This document shows positions 8,686-17,940 of a DNA stretch of 64,000 nt, piece by piece; the stretch's first letter is position 1; each line of letters starts with the position of its first letter. The notes beneath the pieces were generated by a model. That model searched no databases. It had not been told where the DNA came from and saw nothing but the letters and a program-made list of their open reading frames with translations. The translations under genes and the position numbers were made by a program. The stretch comes from Promethearchaeota archaeon (GTDB lineage Archaea; Asgardarchaeota; Lokiarchaeia; Sigyniarchaeales; SOKP01), in contig JABXKD010000003.1 in NCBI GenBank assembly GCA_013375475.1, positions 39,866 to 103,865 of the forward strand. The letters are read 5' to 3'.

Positions 8686-10086
8686 ATGATAGATTATAAT
8701 AAAACAAGAATTTTATTAGATCCAAACGAAACTCCAAAGGATTGGGTTAATATCTTGCCAGATTTACCCGTTCCTATGACGCCCTTAATAAATCCCATGG
8801 ATGGAAAACCTGCTCCTCCTGAACTTGCATTCGCAATATTCCCAAAACAATGCGTGTTACAAGAAATTTCTCAAGAGCCTTTAATCCCCATTCCAAAAGA
8901 ATTAAGGGAGATTTTTGTGAGAACTTACCGCCCCACTCCTCTTCATAGAGCATATGGTTTAGAAAAGGAACTTGGAATAGAAGGAGAAGACATCAAAATA
9001 TTTTATAAAAATGAATCAGTTTCTCCAACGGGTTCACACAAGCCAAATACAGCTCTGGCTCAAGCCTATTACTCTAAAAAAGATGGTGTTAATGAATTGA
9101 TTACCGAAACTGGTGCCGGTCAATGGGGTTCAGCGTTGTCGTATGGTTGTAATATGTTTGATATAAAATGCACGGTCTATATGGTAAGAGCTAGTTTTTT
9201 GCAAAAACCCGGAAGAAAAATATTAATGAGAGCTTTTAACGCACAAGTTCACGCAAGTCCCTCAAAACTAACGGATTCTGGAAAAAGTTACTATGAAAAG
9301 GATCCAGAACACCCTGGAAGTCTAGGAATCGCTATATCTGAAGCAGTAGAGCATAGTATGAGAAGTGATAAAGCAAGGTATTCATTGGGTAGTGTTGTAA
9401 ACTTTGTCTTATTACATCAAACTGTGATCGGGCAAGAAGTTAAAGCTCAACTTAAAAAAATTAATATTGAACCTGATGTTTTAGTTGGATGCATGGGCGG
9501 AGGATCTAATCTAGGAGGATTAATGATTCCCTTCGCTAGAGATAAATTACATGGGATATCTCCTGATTTAGAAATTGTTGGGGTAGAACCAAGAGCCTGT
9601 CCAAGCGTTAACAAAGGAGATTATATATGGGATTACGGAGATTCTGCGAAAAAAGCCCCAATTTTAAAAATGTTTACTTTAGGACACAACTTTATCCCCA
9701 GTCCAATTCACGCAGGAGGCTTACGGTATCACGGAATGGCGCCAATAATATCAATATTAACTCGTAAAAAAATAATGTCGTCTGTTATGCATCATCAAAC
9801 TGAAGTTATTGAATCGGGATTAATGTTTGCTAAAACGGAAGGTATTCTTCCAGCACCTGAAGCGGCTCACGCCGTAAAAGAAGCGATTGATCAAGCCTTA
9901 AAAGCTAAAGAAAACAATGAAAAGAAAAACATAGTGTTCTGCCTAAGTGGACACGGATTTTTCGATTTATTAGCATATAAGGAATTCTTAGTAGGCAATT
10001 TAGTAGATTACGAACTACCGACCGAAGAAATTCAAAAAGCATTAGCTGCACCTGATATGCCCAATATCGACGAAACTAATTTTTAG
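8686..10086 (+). CDS. trpB2: Tryptophan synthase beta chain-like protein, TrpB2 type
   Basis: This is a PLP enzyme that makes tryptophan from indole and serine, or a related beta-replacement. The 466 residues match the longer TrpB2 class rather than the ~400-residue TrpB1. The PLP lysine is Lys119 in SHKPN (117-121). The substrate-carboxylate motif is ETGAGQWG (141-148) and the phosphate loop is GGGSN (271-275). No trpA or other trp genes are in the window, which suits TrpB2, often found as a stand-alone indole-salvage enzyme. The start ATG follows aaaaggaataaca. Long T runs follow the stop. Confidence 0.95.
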   Translation: MIDYNKTRILLDPNETPKDWVNILPDLPVPMTPLINPMDGKPAPPELAFAIFPKQCVLQEISQEPLIPIPKELREIFVRTYRPTPLHRAYGLEKELGIEGEDIKIFYKNESVSPTGSHKPNTALAQAYYSKKDGVNELITETGAGQWGSALSYGCNMFDIKCTVYMVRASFLQKPGRKILMRAFNAQVHASPSKLTDSGKSYYEKDPEHPGSLGIAISEAVEHSMRSDKARYSLGSVVNFVLLHQTVIGQEVKAQLKKINIEPDVLVGCMGGGSNLGGLMIPFARDKLHGISPDLEIVGVEPRACPSVNKGDYIWDYGDSAKKAPILKMFTLGHNFIPSPIHAGGLRYHGMAPIISILTRKKIMSSVMHHQTEVIESGLMFAKTEGILPAPEAAHAVKEAIDQALKAKENNEKKNIVFCLSGHGFFDLLAYKEFLVGNLVDYELPTEEIQKALAAPDMPNIDETNF

Positions 10087-10097
10087 AAAATTATATT

Positions 10098-10120
10098 ATT
10101 TTTTTTTTAATTTTTTTATT
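10098..10120 (+). terminator. T-tract terminator after trpB2
   Basis: Just past the trpB2 stop the plus strand has a run of ten T's followed, after two A's, by seven more. Archaeal RNA polymerase can terminate on such T tracts without a hairpin. The next gene has its own upstream region starting about 70 bases later. Confidence 0.45.
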
Positions 10121-10188
10121 CAATTTTAATAAAGATTTTAAAATTTCATAGATAATATCTATAAGAAACTTAAAGAGAATGTTGATTT

Positions 10189-11271
10189 TTGAATATACTA
10201 TCAATTATCATTACTTGTATTTTGTATTTATATGGAATAATTTCGCTATATATAGCATTTTTAGCGAGAAAAAAAAACGAAAAAGGAGCGTTCATTAATA
10301 ACATAGTAAACTCACTAATACTCATAATAAGCATTTCATTTAGCGTAATTTTTAATACCCTAAACATTTCTAATACAGGTTTTATCGTTTTCCCATTTGA
10401 TATATTTATGATTATTTTTGTCGTTTTTTTCCTACCTCATTTTACTTTTTCAGTTTATAGGGAAAAACGGAGATTTAGATTAATAGAAAAACCTATGGAA
10501 GAAGAAAATTCACACTTAACAGAAGAACTCCCATTTAAATACGAACTTTATAGAAAATTGACGCACTTAGTTGTCTTGGGGATTACTTTTTTCTATTTCA
10601 CGCTTGGTTTTCTAGTTCAAAACATTTTCGTGTACATATTAGATTTTTTCCCGAGTATAATATCAGACTTTTTCTTTTCCATCTATAACATGGAAGAGAA
10701 CAAAATGATTTTTACCCAATATTTAGTAGTTTTTTTGGTTGGAGCTTCCCTAATTGGTCTAATGACAGCCGACTTTACTAGAATTTTAAAACCAAAACTT
10801 TATCCTCTAAAATCAGTAAATCGAATTCTTAGGAAAAAAGAACGTCATTTGAGATTAGGTCCGCATATCTCAATGGGAATTGGTTGTTTTTCAATTATTC
10901 TACTGTACGGTCCTTTTCAGCCTATTGGTCCATTTTCTATATGTATATCAATGACCATGTCGATTTTTGGGGATATGACAGCCAATTTGATAGGAAGAAA
11001 ATTTGGACGCAGCAAAATTCGTACAACGAAAAAAACATATGAAGGTTTATTTGCAGGAATGAGCGTAGCATATATCTCAGGAATTATCACATTACTATTT
11101 TTAAATCAATTATATAAAATTAATCTTTTGACCCTAATTCTGCTTCCTTTAATTGGAACCATGATTATGGGAATTCTAGACTTTTTAGACCTAGATGTTG
11201 ACGATAATTTATCTTATAATTTTGTAATAACAACAGTTTTATTCTTTATATCAATCTTTTTACTAGCGTAA
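10189..11271 (+). CDS. Polyprenol/dolichol/phytol kinase-like (SEC59/VTE5) membrane protein
   Basis: This is a polytopic membrane protein of 360 residues with about nine hydrophobic segments. RKLTH at residues 122-126 and the pair GDMTANLIGRKFG (261-273) and KKTYEG (281-286) match the CTP-dependent lipid kinase family of dolichol kinase (SEC59), phytol kinase (VTE5) and related polyprenol kinases. The likely reaction is phosphorylation of an isoprenoid alcohol for glycan carriers or archaeal lipid salvage. A CDP-archaeol synthase-like activity is a less likely alternative. The listed start is TTG (10189); no ATG lies near it. It is separated by 44 bases from pyrI on the same strand. Confidence 0.75.
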   Translation: MNILSIIITCILYLYGIISLYIAFLARKKNEKGAFINNIVNSLILIISISFSVIFNTLNISNTGFIVFPFDIFMIIFVVFFLPHFTFSVYREKRRFRLIEKPMEEENSHLTEELPFKYELYRKLTHLVVLGITFFYFTLGFLVQNIFVYILDFFPSIISDFFFSIYNMEENKMIFTQYLVVFLVGASLIGLMTADFTRILKPKLYPLKSVNRILRKKERHLRLGPHISMGIGCFSIILLYGPFQPIGPFSICISMTMSIFGDMTANLIGRKFGRSKIRTTKKTYEGLFAGMSVAYISGIITLLFLNQLYKINLLTLILLPLIGTMIMGILDFLDLDVDDNLSYNFVITTVLFFISIFLLA

Positions 11272-11315
11272 GTATTCGCAACATTTTTCAATAAAAAAAT
11301 TTTATAAATAAGAAC

Positions 11316-11819
11316 ATGAGCGAAGAAAAATTAAAAATTGATAAAATAAAAAAAGGAACTGTTATTGACCATATAGATAGCGGATATGCTCTAACAATCC
11401 TCAATTTGACTGGACTTGGTGAATCTCCAAATCTAATGACAATTGGCGTTAATGTGTCCTCAAAGAAATATAACAAAAAAGATATTATTAAAATTGAAGG
11501 TGAATTTCTGGATAAAATTCAAATGCAACAAATCTCAATACTTTCGCCAAACGCTCAGATCTCATTGATTGAAGACTATAAAGTTATTGAGAAAAAAAAA
11601 GTAAAACTCCCCGATATTATTAAGCAGCTGATATTGTGTCAAAGCAAAACTTGCATTTCCAATTCAGAAGAACCTATCGATACTGAGTTCAATGTACTCG
11701 AAGAAAAGCCTCTGAAAATTCAATGTGTATATTGTAATAGAATATATAAGTTGGACGAAATCGTTTTTACCTCTAAAGAGAAGATAGAGAAGAGAATTAA
11801 ACAAACGATTCAATTGTAG
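11316..11819 (+). CDS. pyrI: Aspartate carbamoyltransferase regulatory chain
   Basis: PyrI binds CTP/ATP and tunes the PyrB catalytic trimers in pyrimidine synthesis. The N-terminal allosteric domain contains IKKGTVIDHI and the GxNVxSxKxxKKDIIKIE pattern. The C-terminal zinc domain has Cys108, Cys113, Cys137 and Cys140 in the expected C-x4-C and C-x2-C spacing. The 167 residues are slightly longer than the usual ~150. pyrB is normally the immediate upstream gene in archaea, but no pyrB is in this window; the upstream neighbour is the lipid kinase-like gene. Confidence 0.96.
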   Translation: MSEEKLKIDKIKKGTVIDHIDSGYALTILNLTGLGESPNLMTIGVNVSSKKYNKKDIIKIEGEFLDKIQMQQISILSPNAQISLIEDYKVIEKKKVKLPDIIKQLILCQSKTCISNSEEPIDTEFNVLEEKPLKIQCVYCNRIYKLDEIVFTSKEKIEKRIKQTIQL

Positions 11820-11823
11820 GTAG

Positions 11824-12246
11824 CTAAAGAAAGGCTAGAAAAGTATGTGTAACTGTCGTAACAATCATAAATAAAAAGAAAAAGATTCCTATTCCTGGTT
11901 TTATGATGTTCTTCCAATTCCATTCTTCTTTATCATAATCGTATTTTAAAATAACGAAACTAACAACAAAAGGGGTGATAAACCAGAAACATAACATCCA
12001 AATTAACAGAGGCCAACCTATGAAACCAAAAACCAACCTTCCTAATAAACCACTTAAAGCTGCTGTAATCGCTCGTATCCAATACAATTTTGTTTCTTTT
12101 TCAAGTCGAATGTCAATCTTTTTAGTTGATTTTTTATCCATTTGTAAATCTTGATCAGGATGGAGTTTTTTCTTTTCTTTAATTAGTTTTTGGCGTGCTT
12201 TTTTAATGTTAACCCTTTTCGATTTCCGTTTATCTTTTTTGACCAT
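11824..12246 (-). CDS. Three-span membrane protein with basic N-terminus
   Basis: The first 50 residues are very basic (many Lys/Arg) and should be cytosolic. Hydrophobic segments follow at about 56-76, 78-100 and 118-140, with an acidic loop containing DYDKEEWNW between the second and third. The shape of a charged N-terminus plus three spans recalls EMC6-like or insertase accessory proteins, but I see no sequence signature that proves it. It is convergent with pyrI, 4 bases apart. Function unknown. Confidence 0.65.
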   Translation of the reverse strand: MVKKDKRKSKRVNIKKARQKLIKEKKKLHPDQDLQMDKKSTKKIDIRLEKETKLYWIRAITAALSGLLGRLVFGFIGWPLLIWMLCFWFITPFVVSFVILKYDYDKEEWNWKNIIKPGIGIFFFLFMIVTTVTHTFLAFL

Positions 12247-12397
12247 AATTAGTATTAGTAATATTATTTTTTTTATTAAAATTTTGTAATTTAGACTTAC
12301 CTTATTTATTTAAATATCTCCTAAAAAAGGAAAAATAGAAAATTATTGATGCATATCTAATAATAAAACTGGAATTCTATTGAAAAGCTGAACCATA

Positions 12398-14455
12398 ATG
12401 AAAAAAAATATTAAATTTTCAAATTTTGACGTATTTGCTATTACTAAAGAATTGGACATAATTCTAGCTCAAGGAAAAATTACTAACGTATATGATATTG
12501 ACGGGGATATGTTAATCTTAAAGATTAAAACTAATTTAAATGAGAAAAAAATTTTAATTGTAAAAAACGATTCACGTATCAATCTTACGAATTATAATTA
12601 CCCTATTCCGAAATATCCAAGTCAATACATTATGTCATTAAGAAAATTGTTGAAAAATAGAAAAATAATATCGGCTTATCAGTATAATTTTGATAGAATT
12701 ATTGTGCTCGAATTGGGTAACGCAGAGGGAAACCCTTGGAAATTTATTATTGAACTATTCAATAAGGGAAACTACATTGTCTTAGACGAAAATAATATAG
12801 TAAAAATTGCAAAAAGTTATAGTAAATATAAAGACAGGGACATCCTTGCTAACAGAGAGTACGCATTTCCCAAATCTCGGGGAAAAGATTTTCTGGTTAT
12901 TACCCAAGAAGATTTTCACGAGATTATCCTCAGTTTTGAAGGCGAAATAGTAAGATTATTAGCGAGACATATTAACATATCAGGAGAAATAGCTGAAGAA
13001 ATTTGTCTTACAGCGGGAGTTGAAAAAAATCGGTTGGGAGGAGATTTAAACGAAAAAGAAATCAACTCATTATTTAGCGCATTTAAAAAATTAAGAAATC
13101 AACTTCTTTTTGGTGAAATGAATGCAAGTATTGTATTTAATGAAAAAGGAGAAGAAATTTCAGCCATTCCATTTGAATTAGTGCTGTACAAGGATCATCA
13201 AAAAAGAGCGTTCAATTCATTTAATGAAGCTGTTGATGAGTATTTCTCAAAAATGGATTCTACAAAAATGATTAAACCTCAAGATCATGCTATAGTTCAA
13301 GGAATAAAATCTCAAGAAAAAATCTTAAAAAACCAACGAGAGTATCTCGAAGAACTTGAAATAAGAAAAAACATGTACTACGATCAAGGAGCCTTTATTT
13401 ATGCTAATTTTAATGCTATTCAAAAAATATTTAATGTAATTTTAGAGGCTAAAGAAAAGGGTCACAGTTTAGTAGAAATAGACGAAAAATTACAAATTGC
13501 TAAAAGTGAAAATTTTAAGGATTTAATATTTTATGTTAGAATTGTTCTAGCTACTCGCCAAGTAGTAGTTCTAATTAACGATAAAGAAGTATATTTAGAT
13601 TTAAATAAGACTGTTGGCGAAAATGCTAATTTAATTTACAACAAAGGTAAAAAAGCAGAAAAAAAGCTAAAAGGAACTCTACCTGCAATTGAAAAGACGG
13701 AGGAGAAAATAAAAAAATTAGCAATTGAGAAAGAATCTATTGACTTAGAAGTTGACTTTCTAATGAAGAGACCAACCAAAAAGTGGTACGAAAAATTCAG
13801 ATGGTTTGTATCTTCTGATGGATTTTTAGTAATTGGTGGAAGAGATGCAAGCTCGAACGAAACAATATTTAAAAAATATATTACACCTAACGATTTAGTA
13901 TTTCATGCTAATTTTCCAGGATCGCCATTAGCAGTAATTAAAAATCCTGAAAATGAGGAAATCCCAAACAGCTCAATTAAAGAAGCAGCTGATTTCGTAG
14001 CTAGCTTTTCAATAGCTTGGAAAGAAAATTGGGGCGTCGTCGATGTATTTTACGTTCTACCAGACCAAGTTTCTAAAACACCGCCTAGTGGTGAATTTTT
14101 AACTAAAGGTAGCTTTATGATTTCGGGAAAAAAGAATCTTATTAAAGGTGCTAAAACAGAACTGGCTGTTGCCTTGGAGTTCCTAGAAATCGAAAACGAA
14201 TCTAATCCTGAATCTCAAATATTCTATCCACACATTTTATGTGGGCCAACTAATGCTTTTAAAAAGAAATCTAATTTAATAGTAATAAATCCTTCCAAAT
14301 CTGGAGACACAAAAGGAAAGCTAGCAAAAGAAATCAAATCAATTTTTCTGAATAGGTTAGAATCTACAAAAAAGAAGTGGGTGAAAATTTTACCCCTAGA
14401 TGATATTATACTTGTACTTCCTACTGGAACATCTAAAATTAAGAAACTTGATTGA
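12398..14455 (+). CDS. Rqc2/RqcH/NEMF-family ribosome quality control protein
   Basis: NFACT proteins bind the large subunit after ribosome splitting and recruit tRNA to add a C-terminal tail to stalled chains. The 685-residue length fits archaeal members. The N-terminal domain (about 1-280) opens with the family's FSNFDVFAITKEL block. A coiled-coil central region (about 300-450) precedes the NFACT-R domain (about 460-590), which has SSDGFLVIGGRDASSNE, the HANFPGSP motif and GSFMISGKK. Unlike eukaryotic NEMF there is no long C-terminal extension. It is convergent with the GDPD gene, the two stops overlapping by 17 bases. ABCE1 and other translation factors are also in the window. Confidence 0.94.
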   Translation: MKKNIKFSNFDVFAITKELDIILAQGKITNVYDIDGDMLILKIKTNLNEKKILIVKNDSRINLTNYNYPIPKYPSQYIMSLRKLLKNRKIISAYQYNFDRIIVLELGNAEGNPWKFIIELFNKGNYIVLDENNIVKIAKSYSKYKDRDILANREYAFPKSRGKDFLVITQEDFHEIILSFEGEIVRLLARHINISGEIAEEICLTAGVEKNRLGGDLNEKEINSLFSAFKKLRNQLLFGEMNASIVFNEKGEEISAIPFELVLYKDHQKRAFNSFNEAVDEYFSKMDSTKMIKPQDHAIVQGIKSQEKILKNQREYLEELEIRKNMYYDQGAFIYANFNAIQKIFNVILEAKEKGHSLVEIDEKLQIAKSENFKDLIFYVRIVLATRQVVVLINDKEVYLDLNKTVGENANLIYNKGKKAEKKLKGTLPAIEKTEEKIKKLAIEKESIDLEVDFLMKRPTKKWYEKFRWFVSSDGFLVIGGRDASSNETIFKKYITPNDLVFHANFPGSPLAVIKNPENEEIPNSSIKEAADFVASFSIAWKENWGVVDVFYVLPDQVSKTPPSGEFLTKGSFMISGKKNLIKGAKTELAVALEFLEIENESNPESQIFYPHILCGPTNAFKKKSNLIVINPSKSGDTKGKLAKEIKSIFLNRLESTKKKWVKILPLDDIILVLPTGTSKIKKLD

Positions 14456-15197
14456 TTTTTTCTAACCACTGTTTAGTAAATTTTATATTTTTATGATTAT
14501 CGAATAATATTCCGTCAATCCCTATTTCAACTAAACCTTTTATTACGGCGATTGGGTTATTATATCCAATGAAATTCCAGCTTAATACTAAAATATTATT
14601 TGTATGGCAGACTTCAATAAACTCTTGCGTGATTTTTTTTGAGTGTAAACTAATAAAATCGGGTATGAAATGTAACCTTCTTTCCTTACCCTGTTTTACA
14701 AAATCTTTAAGTTTCAAACTTTTTGCCTTAGTAATATTGTAGCATACATAACTTTCATGATAATTTCGTTTAACTTTTTCTAGATCAAGCAAATTCCGCC
14801 CGCTTATGATACAATCTTCCAACAAGTTGTGGTTATTTATAGTTCTTATTACGTCTTCTCTGATATTTTCGCCTTTTAATTCGACCATAAATTTGATCTT
14901 GTTCCTAAATGTCTTTAATACTTCATTCAAGGTTGGAATGTGCGAATTGGTCAATTTTAAGCGCATGCGAGCAATTTCTGAGTATGTATAATTTTCTAAT
15001 AATCCTTTAGAATGAGTAATCCTATCAACTTTAGAATCGTGGAAAATTACTAATTCGTTATCTTTAGTTTTTCTAACATCAATTTCAATGTAATTGGCTC
15101 CAAATTTTAATGCTGCTTCAAAAGCATCTAATGAATTTTCGTCGTGATCTATTAATGTCCCTCTATGACCAATAAAAAAAGAAATATTCTTTGACAT
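14439..15197 (-). CDS. ugpQ: Glycerophosphodiester phosphodiesterase
   Basis: GDPD enzymes hydrolyse glycerophosphodiesters to glycerol phosphate and an alcohol. The catalytic signatures are present: His11-Arg12 in GHRG, Glu21-Asn22, Glu38 and Asp40 in YIEIDVRKTKD, and His53-Asp54 in IFHDSKVDR. The 252 residues form a TIM barrel of normal length without a signal peptide, so it is cytosolic. It lies 31 bases after a small membrane protein gene and probably shares its transcript, together with the CBM9-like surface protein. Confidence 0.95.
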   Translation of the reverse strand: MSKNISFFIGHRGTLIDHDENSLDAFEAALKFGANYIEIDVRKTKDNELVIFHDSKVDRITHSKGLLENYTYSEIARMRLKLTNSHIPTLNEVLKTFRNKIKFMVELKGENIREDVIRTINNHNLLEDCIISGRNLLDLEKVKRNYHESYVCYNITKAKSLKLKDFVKQGKERRLHFIPDFISLHSKKITQEFIEVCHTNNILVLSWNFIGYNNPIAVIKGLVEIGIDGILFDNHKNIKFTKQWLEKINQVS

Positions 15198-15228
15198 TGA
15201 AATAATAGTAGAAAATGACTAATAATGA

Positions 15229-15645
15229 TTAACTTTCCTGAACTATATACAAGTAGATTACTATTACTAACAAACCAATAAGAGTAAAAGAGAATACTAT
15301 TGAATTCTTAAATGATTGTATTAATGAAAGGAAAAATATTAGCAAGATTATCTTTAAATCTATTGGTTTCCCGGTCAATTCTTTGTAATTTCCAATACTT
15401 ATCATCATAAAGAGGAAGAAAAATAGAATTATAAGAACTTTGAGAACTGTATCTATACTTACCCAGAGTAGATCATCACCCGTAAATATAATGATGATCT
15501 CTCCATTTAAGATGATCGATAGCGCTAAAAATAAGCCTCCTAGTATGCCTGAAAGTATAACTGAACGATAAGCAGCCTTCGCTGTAAATTTTGGCTTTCT
15601 TTTTATCGATTCAGATTTTGCAGTGTCTTTTCTTATTTTTGACAT
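15229..15645 (-). CDS. Four-span membrane protein of unknown function
   Basis: After a 25-residue basic N-terminus (RKDTAKSESIKRKPK), four hydrophobic segments lie at about 27-48, 63-84, 93-110 and 115-135. No conserved motif is recognisable. Its start lies one base beyond the stop of the upstream surface protein gene, so the two are translationally linked. This suggests a shared membrane function. Confidence 0.65.
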   Translation of the reverse strand: MSKIRKDTAKSESIKRKPKFTAKAAYRSVILSGILGGLFLALSIILNGEIIIIFTGDDLLWVSIDTVLKVLIILFFFLFMMISIGNYKELTGKPIDLKIILLIFFLSLIQSFKNSIVFSFTLIGLLVIVIYLYIVQES

Positions 15646-15646
15646 T

Positions 15647-16468
15647 TTAACTCCTAATTCTTTCGATTTTTTTCTTAAGTTGAGTAATTCGATATATATA
15701 AAATGCGTAAAGAGCTCCTATTGTCGAAAATATGATAATTGTTATGACTAACATTATAAGCTCACCAAAATCTCTATCCGGAGCCCCAGGTGGATACTCT
15801 AAGTATATTGAAACGATGTTTGAAATGATAATGCCACCAGGATAAATTGCTTCTTTACCAAAGGTTATTTCAAAATCAAATTCAACACCGTGTTCTAATT
15901 CTACATCTTCTACTCCACCTTCTTCGATATCAACGGGCATTGAAAACTCGTAAATAATTTCATTTCCCTCTAATTTTGCAATTCCCTCTCCGTCAGAAGT
16001 GATGTCCTCATAGTAAAGATCATCATCAATATAGTAATCTAAGTATTGTAAAGTATTTTCGCTCATATTTGAAAATTGAACAATTTTAGCGTCAGTAAAA
16101 TTTAAACTGTCCTCCCAATCGGCTATTAAAATTCCTATAAATTCGTTATCGTATTCGCTTGAACTATGATCATTTAAGTCGAACCGGATTAAGAAATTTA
16201 AACTTGATTCTGATTGCAAAATCCATAAATCAATAGGTAATCCATCGGTTTGATTTGCTATATCTTGAAACAAGGCAATACTTAGCTTTTCCGCGGAGTT
16301 CCATTCGTTCTTTGTTACATCTATAATCCCATCTATAACTGGAGCGGTTCCAAATCCTACTTGTGTTTCAATTGGGGTTCCATTGCTATTTATTATTAAA
16401 CATGCTGAACTAAGGAGTACTTGAGTAATGATTATGAGAGTTATCGTTCTTGCTATATTTTTTTTCAC
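15647..16468 (-). CDS. Surface-anchored protein with CBM9/DOMON-like domain
   Basis: The 273-residue protein starts with a signal peptide (basic KKN, then a hydrophobic stretch to about residue 25). Residues about 40-210 form a beta-rich domain with the motif PVIDGIIDVTKNEW, typical of the CBM9-like/DOMON-like fold, which binds carbohydrate or haem. A strong transmembrane segment at about 240-260 and a short basic tail (KKKIERIRS) anchor it. The domain should face outward. No haem-ligating pair can be assigned with confidence, so the ligand is open. It leads an apparent operon with a four-span membrane protein and GDPD. Confidence 0.75.
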   Translation of the reverse strand: MKKNIARTITLIIITQVLLSSACLIINSNGTPIETQVGFGTAPVIDGIIDVTKNEWNSAEKLSIALFQDIANQTDGLPIDLWILQSESSLNFLIRFDLNDHSSSEYDNEFIGILIADWEDSLNFTDAKIVQFSNMSENTLQYLDYYIDDDLYYEDITSDGEGIAKLEGNEIIYEFSMPVDIEEGGVEDVELEHGVEFDFEITFGKEAIYPGGIIISNIVSIYLEYPPGAPDRDFGELIMLVITIIIFSTIGALYAFYIYRITQLKKKIERIRS

Positions 16469-16672
16469 AGTTCTTTAGCCACTTTTTTTTCAATTAAGCT
16501 CATGTTCAATTTTGCTTTTAAATTAAGAAACTTTATAAAGTTGATAATTAAAATTGAATTTAATATTTTTTCTTTATCTTATCATTTTTTAAGGATTTGA
16601 AAACAGATAACTACAATTTTTTTATCTTAAAAGAGAAAACTCAAAGCTATCGTTTTGAGATTTAATTACGAA

Positions 16673-17122
16673 TCACGAGAGATAATTAGGGAGTAGAACG
16701 CTACAATTAAACTTGGTTAAATAAGCTACAATATAATTTATCAATCGTTTTATGTCTCGTTTAGCTTCAAGAATATTACTATTATTATATTCTGCAAACG
16801 ATTTTGGTCCTATTGCGATTAATAAACCTGAAAGATCCTTTTCTCTTTGTATAAGAATCCAAAATGGATTCTTTTTTTCGTTATCTTTGATTAATAATAA
16901 CATCCAAGCGTTTTCAATCCACTCCTTAGCATCAGGTCCAATTACGCTTTCTATTGCACGACCAGTAGTGTATTTTTTTGTCATCTTAATAGCTTTAACC
17001 AGTCGTAAAAAGTAAGATCTCTTTAACCTTAAGTATCCATTAAAATAAGCTTTTGCATCGTATAATTCTAATTCATTTACCGTTCCATCAGAGAATTTTA
17101 AATTAATTTTCCATATGTCCAT
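16673..17122 (-). CDS. Unknown protein, last gene of RNase P operon
   Basis: I do not recognise this 149-residue protein. It opens with a beta-hairpin-like stretch (WKINLKFSDGTVNELELYDA), continues with basic helices (LRLKRSYFLRLVKAIKMTKK) and lacks membrane segments or Cys clusters. Its start overlaps the end of the upstream 160-residue gene by 20 bases, so the two are co-translated. It probably belongs to the transcript that begins with Rpp30. Its basic charge would fit RNA contact, but that is inference. Confidence 0.65.
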   Translation of the reverse strand: MDIWKINLKFSDGTVNELELYDAKAYFNGYLRLKRSYFLRLVKAIKMTKKYTTGRAIESVIGPDAKEWIENAWMLLLIKDNEKKNPFWILIQREKDLSGLLIAIGPKSFAEYNNSNILEAKRDIKRLINYIVAYLTKFNCSVLLPNYLS

Positions 17123-17585
17123 GAGGATTCACTTTTCTTCTAGATAAACTTAATTCTTCTATTTTTATATCTTTGAATTTACTTTTATTCTTATCCAGAA
17201 ATATTTTTAAACCTTTATATTCTTCGTCATCTAAAGAAAGATCAAGATAACATTCAAAATAAATCTCTCCGTCTATAAATACTAACCCTGAAGAATGAAT
17301 AATTTTATATTTTTGGAGTTCTCTAGAAAAAATTTCAATATATTCATCAATTTGGGTTAAACCTGCTAGCAAAATTTTAATTATTTTTTCCCTATTGGTA
17401 GGATACACCGTGAATTTTGCATATATGCTAGTTTCCGATTTGATTATTAACAAATTACGATAATTATCGATCTCTTTAATGTGTGATAACGAAGTGCTAA
17501 TTTCGACATTCGATGATTTACCTATTTTTTCGATTTGAGCGAATGTTAGATTAGGGTATTTCATTATCTCTTCTTTAAATTTCAA
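17103..17585 (-). CDS. Unknown protein in RNase P operon
   Basis: This 160-residue soluble protein shows alternating strands and helices (LLIIKSETSIYAKFTVYPTN, LVFIDGEIYFECYLDLSLDD) and no catalytic signature. It begins 25 bases after the Pop5 stop and overlaps the next gene. Its place between Pop5 and another unknown gene suggests a role near RNA processing, but I cannot name a family. Confidence 0.65.
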   Translation of the reverse strand: MKFKEEIMKYPNLTFAQIEKIGKSSNVEISTSLSHIKEIDNYRNLLIIKSETSIYAKFTVYPTNREKIIKILLAGLTQIDEYIEIFSRELQKYKIIHSSGLVFIDGEIYFECYLDLSLDDEEYKGLKIFLDKNKSKFKDIKIEELSLSRRKVNPHGHMEN

Positions 17586-17610
17586 ATATATATATGCCTT
17601 ACTCTTTAAT

Positions 17611-17940
17611 TTACATTAATTCCTTTATTTTATTAATGCTACGAATAGTACCAGAAGTCTTAATTGGTGAAATAATAACCTGATTCCCGGATATTTCAGT
17701 TATTAGCGTTAGCGCAGACATTACAACTTCTTTTGTGCTGTGAGAACACCGAAAAATACCCAACCCATCATTAAAATTGATATCGAGCAACCATAAACCT
17801 ACCTTACTTGCCTCTTTTAATCCAAAATATTTCCAAATTGAGCCCCACACTGAATTTATAATGTCTCTCTCGATTAAAACGAAATCACCTCGTTTTATTA
17901 ATTTAAATAGTATATATCTATGTCTCTCTTTTTTAACTAT
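17611..17940 (-). CDS. rnp2: Ribonuclease P protein component 2 (Pop5), probable AUA start
   Basis: Pop5 pairs with Rpp30 to activate the RNase P RNA that cuts tRNA 5' ends. Family blocks are RHRYILFKLI near the start, SVWGSIWKYFG, GLWLLDI, FRCSHS and SGTIRSI near the C-terminus. The first standard start (GTG at 17850) would delete about 30 conserved residues. Homology runs upstream to about 17940, where the frame has no ATG, GTG or TTG before a stop. The codon ATA at 17940-17938 lies 6 bases after a near-perfect ribosome site GGAGGTGA (17954-17947) and overlaps the Rpp30 stop. I take ATA as the start. A one-base error in the CCC at 17945-17943 is the alternative. Confidence 0.85.
   Translation of the reverse strand: MVKKERHRYILFKLIKRGDFVLIERDIINSVWGSIWKYFGLKEASKVGLWLLDINFNDGLGIFRCSHSTKEVVMSALTLITEISGNQVIISPIKTSGTIRSINKIKELM

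Noticed and set aside
17611..17850. Pop5 as a 79-residue protein from GTG 17850
   Set aside because: It would remove about 30 conserved N-terminal residues that are visibly encoded upstream.
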